A DNA stretch of 64,000 bases from Cyclina sinensis. Taxonomy: Eukaryota > Mollusca > Bivalvia > Venerida > Veneridae. Below, piece by piece: positions 30,201 through 42,200 of this stretch. Position numbers and translations under genes: made by a program. The notes under the pieces were generated by a model that was not told the origin of the DNA, did not search any database, and saw only the letters and a list, made by a program, of their open reading frames with translations. Every line of letters begins with the position of its first letter. Positions within the stretch are counted from its first letter, which is position 1. The stretch spans positions 18,631,770-18,695,769 of the forward strand of contig JAAONU010000002.1 in assembly GCA_012932295.1 (NCBI GenBank). Reading direction: 5' to 3'.

Positions 30201-33200
30201 GAAAAAATGTATTACATAACACATATTGCTTGTAATTTGAAAGTTAAACCTTTCAACCTTTTTTCAGTAAGTTTTAAGCATCAGTATTCTTTGCATTGTT
30301 CGCACTAAGAGCTTTTAATGTTCTATATCATAGTCATTACATTGCTCTAATGTAAGTGTATCCTAACCAAGCAACATGTTATTACTACACAGCTGTCTTC
30401 CATGACATTTCATATACTTGGCATATTTATTCCACAATAATTCTTGTACATTTTAAGCATTAGAGAGAATCTTCTTTGACTGTTATACATGATTATTTGA
30501 TCCAATAGCAGTAAGATCTTTCACATGTATATTATTAAAGCTTTATCACTTAATGAATACTGACCTGCTGAAAGTGAAGTTTTTCACCCAATGTACTCTG
30601 TACTCCAGTGACTACAAAGTTATACTTGTCACTGTCCTCCACTTCTTCATACACAAGGCTTCCTATGTTCTCAAACAGTTTGTTGATGTACAGGTTCACC
30701 TGGCTCAAGTCATAACCTGGGAAATTTTATATATCACAACATGTATTCAAACACTAATAAAGAATTTTAATTTAATAATACTTTTGCATTTTGCCCTTTC
30801 ACCTGTAATTATTTTCTACCAGGATGCTATATTTAACTAGCCTTACTGAAGAAGTATTAAATTGAGTCAAAGACCTGACTTACTCTAACAGAAGAAAACA
30901 AAATATTTTGAAACGAAAGTTTGGAAAAACATATCATCCAGAATAGAGTCATTCTTGTCAGGTACTGACTTCATAAAACATTCAGTAAACAACTGTTTCA
31001 AAAAAAATAAACCAAAACTGTATTGTACTGCATTTAACAAGAACAACAACAGTAGGAAAAACAACAACACTGCCTTTATCTCACTTACCATTGCAGACAA
31101 TGTGAAGGACGTCTTCCATAGACAGGAAGTAGAATCGTGGGAAAATCTGTCTTCGTCTTTCCAGATGGTTCAACAGTGACTTTCTACAGTGTTCTAAACT
31201 ATTATTCATGTGCTCCAGTATTGTGAGAATATCTGTAAAATATAAACAGAGATTCTTAGCTTACCTTCAATTTCAAATTTCTTACAAAGAAAGAATTTGT
31301 TTGATACAAACTTCTGTTTAAATTTTCAAGCAATATTGTGAACTAGTTTATTATTTAAAGTGCCTCAAACAACAGTTTTCTAAGTTCTGATAAGGTCAAA
31401 TCTTGCTTTTTGCAGTTTCACATACTTTTAATAGGAACAGGGTTAGAATAAAATGACATTAACAGGCTTTAATTACTTTTCCTGGAGCAGCACTGTAGCA
31501 CATTTGGATTTTTCTCTGTAGCTCTCATCAACAACCTAAAGTCTCTGTTAGCCACAGCAAACCTGTTGGCATCATGTGGCAAGGCAGTCCTCACATCTGC
31601 ACTTGAATATACCTGTAATCACAGTTTTTTATTTTCTTTCTATACATAAAAACAAATGCTGAATAGATACCTAGTCAAATATGTGAATACCTAGTAAAAA
31701 TTTACACCTTTGAATAACAGATAAATAAAAGCAAAACAAACAACAAAAATTACCAAATCTAAGAGCAAGATTTTCCTACTTTATCTTTATGGCTTAGATA
31801 ACTTTCAAAGAACCATTCTGAAAAGCTAAATATTCATGAAATGTTCAGGGACTGTCTTTTCTTACAAATTTGATTATTTTAAAGATTCAACAAAACAAAT
31901 ATCCTCATATATTCTATGTTTATTATATACACACCTCTTCCAGTTCTACCCATTTCTCCTGTACTTCAAGCCATGTAGACAGTACAGCCTCGATCGTCTG
32001 TAGCCGTTTCTGCCACTTGACAACTTCATCCAGGAAAGAGCCTGCAGCACTGTTACTCTGCATCGCCTGCAAGGTCACCTGATGACCTTCAAGCTCCTCA
32101 AAGATTGGGTCTGTGTTTGCCAGTAACACATGGTGACCTGAATCCTACAGTCAAATATCATATAACATGTCAAACAAATCCTTAAATAATGAAGTTTGTT
32201 GAAGTTGCGACAGCTATTACAAGCTGAAACATACTGATTCTATTCAATGTGTAAAGATTGTTAAAAAAAACAAAACAAAAAAACAAAAAAAACAATAAGT
32301 AAATTTAAACTCCATATGTATGTTATGTTATTTCACAGATACAGACTGTACATTTTACAGTAGTGTCATCATCAGAGATAGCAGACTTACATCAGCCAGA
32401 TTGAGTAAGGAAGCCGGCAGAGAGGCTATACTACTACGCTTGTTCTTGCTGTGAGAACTCTGGTTTGAGACCCTACTTGTTGTTCTAACTTGGCTACGGC
32501 TTGGGGCTGCTTTGTGTGGCATATTTTCACCAGGTCCAGCGTCACTTTGTGATACCTCACTCTGATTGTCCTGACATCAAAGAAAATATTGTCAATTGCT
32601 ATATTAACAATTTTCATGACCTGTATATCACAATGTCAGAGCAATTATGAAAATAACTGGAATTTTCCTACACACTGCAGCTTCCACAGGATATCAATTG
32701 GAATCAAACAACCTTATTTATCTTCCACCAAAACAAAGGAATGCATCTCACTTACCAATTCTCTGAAGATACTACATGCCTCAATTCTTATTTTCTTTCC
32801 TTCTGTTAGAGTTTATCATTGGTACTGGTTGCCCATTTGACTGACCATGCCCACTCTGCAGAGTTTAGTTATGTAAGGTTGTGAGTAAAAGCATCCACAT
32901 CTAAAGATGCTTCTGGGTCTTTAACAAACTCATTGTAAAGCCTTGATACATGGGATCTAGGTTAAAGCCTCATTTATAGAGAATAATAGGTAAGTGTCTT
33001 AATATGAGAAAGTTTATCTGGCAAAGCGTAGGAATTTATCGGGTGAGCCGAAGGCGAACCCGATAAATACCGCAGCCGAGCCGGATAAACTTTCTCATTT
33101 AAGACACTAACCTATTATTCTTTTTATCCTGTCACATCTGGCATTTGTCAAAAAATTACTAGGATATTGAAAACCTATCTTTAAAGTGTTTCAAATGTCA

Positions 33201-36200
33201 AGGTTATCCATCAGGTGAACATATACACAAAAATAGTTCCAAAATTTCGATATATTTTTTCCTTAAATGATCGTGCTATATTATAAGATCTAGATATTGA
33301 AATATTTATTTTTTATTCAAGTAGTCTCTGTTTGTAATAACAACCATTTAATCACTTCCTTCTGATTATTTATAATATTGTTTATAAACACAAAACTAGT
33401 CCATGACGTCACCGGTGATGACGTAGCATGTGCTGTATAAAGCAAAATTTATACGACCCCCCTTTATCGGGTCGGATATGAAATAATTGACAGGATAAAA
33501 GACAATTACTAGAGTAAATGACTGAGTTAGACTTTTGACCTCTGGATTACAAGTCAATACCATTGCATCACTAATCTGGCCCTCTGAAGTTTGTATACTA
33601 GCATTTACATCAGTCATGAATGTTGCATTTACCGTGTGTTATAAATAGTCAAAGTGATATTGTGTTTTTAACTTACATGTACAGTGACATCGCCTGCCAT
33701 CTCTACAGATTTACTGCGGATATGTATCTGGAACTGAAATATCTTACTCAACCACACCTCCTCATAAGTCTTCAATGACTGTTCTATTGACAGATCCTTC
33801 ACTGCTCTCTGTACAATGGCTCGAACATCATCAACATGTTCTGTTTAGTACAAAGATGTTCACATATTCATATGTATGAAATCCCCTATCAGTATGATTG
33901 AAAGTATAAAAAAAGTTACAATGATTAAAAAAAAACAACTGTTGAAAAAACAGGTGCAAAAACATGGATTCCATAATTATAACATATATCATTTCAAAAT
34001 CATTTCAACATACGAGGGTTGTCCCAAAATACCGTATAATTCATTAATATTTTTTCAATGTGACGTGTCATGGATTTAATTTTTTGTGAAGCTTAATCAG
34101 TATTGTTTTTCACATATTATGATCAATTTTTGAGAGTGTTTGCACAAAAATGTGAATTTTATCCATATATTTAGTAGGCCATGTATAGCCGCGCGGCCGA
34201 CGTCAAAAACGGACAGTATCAAAATACTATTTGTAAAATTTACTTCTAAATATCTCGGCGAAAAATACAAGTATCGAAACAAAATTCATATTGACGTAAA
34301 GAAAAATTATTGGCGCGTTTAAAGATGACGTTGGTACGTAAATGACGTCATTTGTTTTTCTTTTATGACGTTTACAACTGGCACGTTCGTTTTCTAGTTT
34401 GAAAAAAATGGCGACGCCAACAGAAAAGGCGGACCATCGGTCTGTAATAAAATTTTGTGTTGAACGTGGCCTTACACCAGGACAAACAATAAAAGAGATG
34501 GAATCATCCAGAACGCATTGCAAGGCATCACGGGTATTGATTTATAAGTGGCACAAGCGATTTACAACGGGATGGACAGACACAGGTCTGAAAAAAGGGC
34601 GACCTGTAGGTATCAGCGATGCTGTAATTCAAAGGGTTTCTGACGTCATAAAAGCTGATAGACGACAAACTGTGCGAGAACTTGCGGGACTCATTGGAAT
34701 AAGTAAATCTTCCGTTCAGAGAATTATGTCAGAGGAGCTCGGTATGTCTCGAGTGTGCGCTAGGTGGGTTCCTCGCCTTTTATCTGAAGAACAGAGGCAG
34801 CGTCGTGTTAGAGATTCGTGCACATTCATACGCCAATATGAACGTGATAGGAACTTTCTTGATAAAATAATCACTATGGATGAGACCTGGGCCCACTATT
34901 TTGAGCCTGAAGGAAAGAAGCAGTCGTCAATATGGAAAACTCCAGATACACCCCCAGCATTAAAAGCCAAGTCGGTAAAATCCATGGGAAAAATAATGTT
35001 CATGGTTTTCATGGATAACAAGGGCATAATCCTAACACATGTGGTCCCTCCTGGTCAAACAGTCAATGCAGATTATTACTCAAAGGTAATAATAATAATA
35101 AAAATAATAATAATAATAATAGTAATACCGGTAATAATGATAATAATAATAATAAAATTGATAAGTTAAAAAATAAGTTTATAATAATAATAAAACTGTT
35201 AATTATCTATCATTTTGATAAATGTTTAATTTACCGTGCACACAGAAAGTAACGTTATCCATTTCAGGTTGTACGCGTTGGTCTAATGAGGGCTATAAGA
35301 AAAAAGCGGCCTGCCATTGTACAAGACCTAGAAAATGTAATTTATCACCATGACAACGCACCACCACACACAGCCGCCTCAACTGAACTGGAGATAGCAC
35401 TTCTAGGCTTCAGAAGAATAACACATCCGCCTTATTCACCTGACCTTGCTCCGCTAGACTTTGCATATTTTCCCTCTCTAAAGGATCATTTACGCGGTAG
35501 GAAATTTTCGGACTCTCATCACTTAAAACAAGCTGTACTTTCATTTAACCGATCCTTGTCATCTCAGTGGTTTGCAGACACATTTTTACGTTGGGTGGAC
35601 CGTCACAGGAAGTGTATTCAGCAGCAGGGACAGTACTTTGAAAAACTTTAAGTGCGACGTCAGGTGCGTGACGTTACGTTGGTTATCGGTACAGGCCGCG
35701 ACATACTATACGATGTTACTGTGAAGTGTGTAAAAACATTGCTACTCAAGATAAACTAGAATGGTTTTTTGCATTTTGTCGGATAAGGATGTAACTACCT
35801 GTAAATAATATCAGTTATGATATTGAGAGATTTGCTTTTTATATAAATTGATTTTATACGGTATTTTGGGACAACCCTCGTATGTGGGAATTCAAAGTGA
35901 AAATTATTTAAAATATTGTTTTATTACTTCTCATATATTTCATCATTAAAAAGATTCAAATTAAATGAGTAATAATGTAGGTAGGATTACGCTGAAGTCC
36001 AAGGCCGAGCAGATCTCCTAGAGTCATTCTCTTGAGTGAGTCATTATCAATAGATATAGCTCCGCCTGTGACACGCACTAGTTGTTTCCAATGACGTGTC
36101 CTCATTGCTGGATTACTCAGGTCATCAATAAGAGGCAGACATGCCTGAAAACAAACACATCTAAAGTTCAAAACTCAAATCAGGAATTTCTATAAAGGGA

Positions 36201-39200
36201 GATAATATTTTTATTTGTCTCAGCATTTATCAAGTCTGAAAAGTTATTAAAAAATACTTTCTTAATGGTTCTAGCTTATAAGATGTATGTCTCATTGTGT
36301 CATCCTAATGATAACATACAATTAGGACACAACTGTATCTTACACTTGAAGGGTTAATGATCAGATCACATAATATACACAACTTTTCAACGTGAGATCA
36401 ATCATGCATTTTTACAGGTAAATAAAGTCCAGAGATTAAAAAAAGAATGTTTTCTTCCATTTCTTTCCAAATTTAGAAATCAACTTACCAAGGAATTACG
36501 TAGTATTTTACCAAAAATCCATGAATCTTGAATTTAAACAGTATTCCAAGTTATCAATAAAATATCAACCATTAGAATTCCATCTGCTTTTTTCTTCTTT
36601 GGCTTTTGCCTATGTACCTTATCAAAAGTACACCTGACAAAATTTATCTCTAATACAGTCATACATTAAGCAGACGGCTTTTAACTGAGGTTGATATAAA
36701 GATTATCAACCCTCAAAAAGCAATATTGACCAAGAACTTTTCTCTTCAGTACTTAGCTGTGTTTTACCTGAATGTTTGTGATGGATTCATGCAGCCCCAT
36801 GTATATATCCCATGTGAACACATCCTCCGGCAGTGCTCGAACAATCTCTAGCTGTTTGTTTGTCTCATCCCGCAAGAACTTGGTATTCATCTTCTGCCAT
36901 CTATGTCTCTTCCATTCTCCCTGCTGCTCATCTATCACCCTGACAACAAGAAATTGTCATGGTATGTAAGTTATGAATATATCTGAATATACTCTGAGTA
37001 CCTATACAATCAATTGTTTACTTTTTTAATTTATGAATCTCGAGAAGACTTATTGTCCTCTGCAACTCGTTCATTTACTCATGTTTAACTAAATCATGAC
37101 TGGATTTTCAAAGACCTTAAATTTGTTTGGTCTCATAAAAGGCAAGGAGTGTGATCAATATATTTTTGTCAAACAAGATTAATAATGAATTAGATTATAA
37201 TTGTGAATATCATATATTTTGAAATACAGACTTATTTCAAACTTACCTCTTAGTTTCCCAAACTTGCTTTAAGTTGTTCAGTTCATGCCGGCACCTGAAA
37301 GACATGAAGTCAAAATTTCATCAGAGAACAAAACTAGAATGCATCCATAGGAGAATGATAATGGCTGTCACAGAAATACCATAGCAATATATCCATAGTA
37401 TGTTTTTGGTGAAAATTTAACTGTGTGGAATTTTGCCTTATAAGCCTATAACTCTGTATGAACTTAGGCCCAAGCCTTCATTAGTTAATGAAGAGACAGA
37501 CCCGGTTGGTATATACTTTGTTACGTATATACAATGGACAGCAACAACACTATATGCCTCCCACTTCTCAAGTGGGGGCATAAAATATCCTGCTCTTTCA
37601 AAAAATTATTTTGAAATTCATGATAAATCTATGGTTTCTGGTATGAATGCATTTTGTGTTAGGATAATGTTCCAGGGAAATGGAAAGTTGAAACATGAAG
37701 AACAATAAATACAAAACTGATCATAAAGTCCTGCATACAGTCTATTGATGTGCTTTAAAATTTTCAGATATGGAAGTGCAATGTCAGTTCTGGAAGAAAG
37801 CACTTACTCCTTGAATTGTATGTGATCATATAACCTAGAAGTACAAAAAGAGTAAGTTCTGATAAAAGTGGCTCATACGTTGGCAGGATGTTAAAGTTGA
37901 CAACAGAAGCTTCAAGAAGTTCCTGTAACTCTATCAGGTCCTGAGCCTCATTCTCTAGTACTGTAAGTCTCTTTGAGAAACTATCAATGGAGTCCCAGGC
38001 ATCTCTGATCTCACAGTCCCTGTTATAAATGTCTGAGTTCTCCAGTTCCTTACTGAGAGAGTTTACACGGCGACCAAATGCCTCCAGGTCCTGATGATAA
38101 AGAAAAAAACCAATGTAATCACAACAATTATTCAGTAATTAATGACAGCAAAAAAGGTGTGGACCATCTTTACTAGAGTTTATGCTTTAATTTATTTTTT
38201 TGTAAATATATGATACAACATTATATTTGGAAAACAAGAGGGAAAACACATAAAAATCATTTTTAAGGAAATACAAAAAAGGAACAATAAGCAAAGAAAG
38301 CAGAACCTGGAACTAGCTATACATATCAAAATATGAACATAGAAAGAGTGAAATCTTGTTTGTATTCTTTCACTTAATACTTCACCTGGGTAATTCTGAC
38401 TGACTCCTCTTGAATCCTGGGACCCAGTCTCTGTTTGGCAAGGGACACTTTTGTCTTGAGGTTGTTCCATCTGCTGGGTGCAGCATTAAACAGCTGTTGT
38501 GTTTTATCAGGAAGTCTCTGACCATACTTCTTCAACAGTAGGACAGTTCTATGCATTGCAGCAAACTTACCATCCATTTCAGACTGTTGGGCAGACACCT
38601 GTTGAAGAGACAAGAAGAAAGTTGATACCAGACTTTAAATTAATAAACAGTATGGTATAAACACTAAGACTATATAGAAACAAAACCATAACCTGCATAA
38701 AGTAAGTTTATTAATACATGTAGTAAGTTTACAAGCTAGCATATATTTTTTAACATTCACAACAATGAGATAGAATTTCATAATTTTCTGTATCTTAACC
38801 CAAAACATATTTGATCTAGAATAACTTTTGTCCTCTATCAGATATCAGAATATAATTTTTACAAAAATTAGGGTGTAGTTATGAATATAGTCTTACCTCA
38901 TTGAACAGTCTCATCATTTTCATGAAAGAAGCAGTGTCTCTCTCCTCACCACTTATACTCTCTATCTCTGGTTCTATACGCTTCAAAAACTCATCCAACT
39001 TTTCTAACATATGAGTCACCTGAACAAAAACAACAATAACATCACATCAATCAATAAATAACAAAAACAAGAGGACCATGATAGCCCTATATTGCTCACA
39101 TGAGTACAATTGCTCTAAACAACAAGGCCAGTGAAATTTAACTTAAGAACACTCAGACATCCTAAATTATGTTCAGTTAATGGCAAATTCATTTTCTGGA

Positions 39201-42200
39201 CCCTGACCTGTATCACCTAACTAGACTTCATATGTGTGAATATCATCTGCAGTTTAGACAAAAATGCAATGAAGACCCTACACTGCACTCCTAAGTACTA
39301 TTGCACTTAACAACAATGCCAAAGAAAGACAATGAAAGAAGTACAGCATACTAAGACATCCAAAATTTTATTCACCTAATGGCCAGTTCCTTAGGCTACA
39401 AAGTTTTAATGTGCAAGCAAATTTACACTTGTAGTTCAAATTTCAATCCTGAGGCATTGAAAACAAGTAAAGTTGAAATCTGCATGCAAAGCTGTATATA
39501 CATTCCAAATTTCATACACATATCTTCAAAAATAGAAAGTAGTTAGGTACATCAAGGTTGGCAAAGATCAAAGAAATCTACATGCAAAGTTTTAAATAGT
39601 TTAAATTTCAATGTTGTAGCTAAAAAAATAAATAAGTAGGTCAGTAGGTCAAGGTAAAGGTCACAAGAAGGTCTAGAACAAAGTGAAGTATGTGAACATG
39701 AAAATTCATCCTGAAAATATATAGATGTTTTGTTTGGTTTTTTTTCAATAAAAGTTGCATAAAACTAGTGACCATCCAGGCTAGGTAACTTTAGACACAG
39801 GCAACGACTTGGACAACACTAGCACAGAACTACTAGACAATGCTACATACCAAATCCCTAGGCTCTGGGTGTTATAGTTCTAGAGAAAATTGAAAAGAAA
39901 GAACACACTAAACTACCTTTAGTTAAATCACTAACCCCCAAAGGCCTGGTTTCTTTAAATACTTGGGGGCATGATCTGAAAAACTTTTGAACAGAACCAC
40001 TATACAGTGCTTATCCCAAAATATCTAATCTCAAGAACATATGGTTTAAGGGGGCAAAACAAAGCCTCCGGTGATAGTAAACAAGTGAAAGGAGTTTGCT
40101 TATTTCTCAGCAAACTACCATATAAATTCACTTACCTGATCTGAGAGGTATTTTGTGAATGTCCACATCCATTTAGCAGCGTATGTTGTAAGAACTTGTT
40201 TGATTGGCTGAAGGTCAACTCTCAACCAACCAACATTGTGGAAATCTTCCAAACTCTGAATCTCATCTCTTGCTGTCTGCAAACAGATTCAGTGTGAACT
40301 GTTAGTACAGCAAAGAAGAAACGCTTCAGTTTATCTTTTATTATTAATTATTGTTTAAACAACTAAATTAAAATTTTCATTACTCTTTTTACTAATTACT
40401 TGTTTGCTTTCTACTTCCTCTTCATCCCTGCCCTCTAAGTCAGACAAGCAAAAGAACTAAAATTTAAACAAAACAGTAAATAATAGAAACAAGCTTATCC
40501 CAAGATATATAAATAGAGCACAAAGACTGTAGCAGATAAACATTAATGTCAAAAAGAATAACTGTAGTGAAGTCAGAAGAAAAATACCCTGTAAATTTCA
40601 ATCTCAGCATCAAACTCATCAAGTGAGGGCACATTGGATGGCATGTTTGCCTGGGCATGTTTGGGGGTTAGGAATGTCCTCTCTGCAGTTCCCATCACAC
40701 CTGCTGACTGAACACTGCTTGTGGATGATGCTCTATAAAAAAAGGAACATCTAAAATATGAATATATATCAAAAATATAAATGTGGCCAAATGGAATCCT
40801 TAACTAACTGAAACTGTGTGCAGATACATTAACAATAAACATACATGTAGTTCTGTAGGATAACACATACATAGAAGTTTAAAAGAAAAATAAGTAACTG
40901 CTTGTCAAAACTGACTGCAGCATTATGATAAGGAAAAAAAACAACCTTTTGCATCATGATTTCTATTCCAAGTATAATGCTACAAAAGTCTACTTTCTTG
41001 AAGCTCCTCTGAATGAGAACAGAAGGCAGAATCAGTTAGAAATACAAGTAGTTTCAGTACCTGGATGTAGTCCTTGACCTTTCTGCCATCTGCTGTCTCA
41101 CACTTCCTGCATGGGTCCTGTGAGGGCTTCGTAAGGGATTAGGTGTCAGATTCCCTCGTAAGAATTCATCAAATGTGATATTAACATCTTGTAGCCACAG
41201 GAATGCATAATCACTGAAGATCTCAAGAAGTTTCTGAAAAAAAAAAAAAAACAACATGTGCAGAGTTCATTTTAAGATAATTAATGCCTCTTGAAAAAAA
41301 ACAACTAAAATAATCTTACTTATGTAATAATTGTGTGAAAAAAGAACAACAAACGAAGTACAATCAAAATCTTAAAGCCCAGTCATTCAATAAGACTTGC
41401 TGTCAGAACTCTTTAGTTATTCTATTTGACTCAAGTATTAGCTATTGAAGCACAAATCCTCAGAGCCCTTATCTCCATTTACACTACCAATCATTTCTGT
41501 CATAAAACTAACTGCTTGGTAATAAATATTATGAAACATGTTCCAGTCCAAAAAAAGCATGTATTTTCAAATGTTCTTAAAATGACTGACCCATCTGATG
41601 CATAACAATAGCACCGCTGGGCGAAGCATTATATGCCCGAAAGGTGTTTTTTAGTATGATGCATCTGTGATATAAGGGAGGAAATCTTATGCTTTAAAAT
41701 CAAATGATTGGCTTAAAATTTTGAATTTTTTTACCTTTGACCAACTGACCCCAAAATCAATAGGGGTCATTCACTCAATGTGTGCAACCATTATATAAAT
41801 TTTAAAGTCTCCATGAAAAATGGATGTCGAGTTATAGAGTGTAAATGATTCTAAACATATAGCTCACTATGACCTTGACCTTTGACACACTGACCCCAAA
41901 ATATAGAGGGGTCATCCACACAATGTGTGCAACCATTACATGTATTTCGAAGTCTCTAAGACAAATGACTGTCAAGCAAGAGAGTGTAAATGATTCTAAA
42001 CATTTAGGTCACTGTGAACTTGACCTTTAGACACACTGACCCCAAAATGTATAGGGGTCATCCACTCAATGTGTGCAATCAAGATATAAAGTCTGAAGTC
42101 TCTATAACAAATGATTGTCAAGTTACATGGTGGAAATGGTTTTCAATGTTAAGGTTTATGTGACCTTGACCTTTGAGCAACTGACTCCAAAATCAATAGG

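Larger units (their letters stand above)
34011..35882 (+). mobile_element. Mariner DNA transposon, apparently complete
   Basis: About 1.87 kb, flanked by TA target duplications (34011-34012 and 35881-35882). Terminal inverted repeats start TACGAGGGTTGTCCCAAAAT and match for about 29 bp with no mismatch seen. It sits antisense to the dynein gene in the intron between exons 35991-36144 and 33677-33840. Near-perfect termini and an open transposase suggest a recent insertion. It belongs to the Tc1/mariner superfamily, which moves by cut-and-paste into TA. Confidence 0.95.

Noticed and set aside
34097..34523. Minus-strand open frames over the mariner
   Set aside because: Shadows of the transposase and terminal region; no domain.
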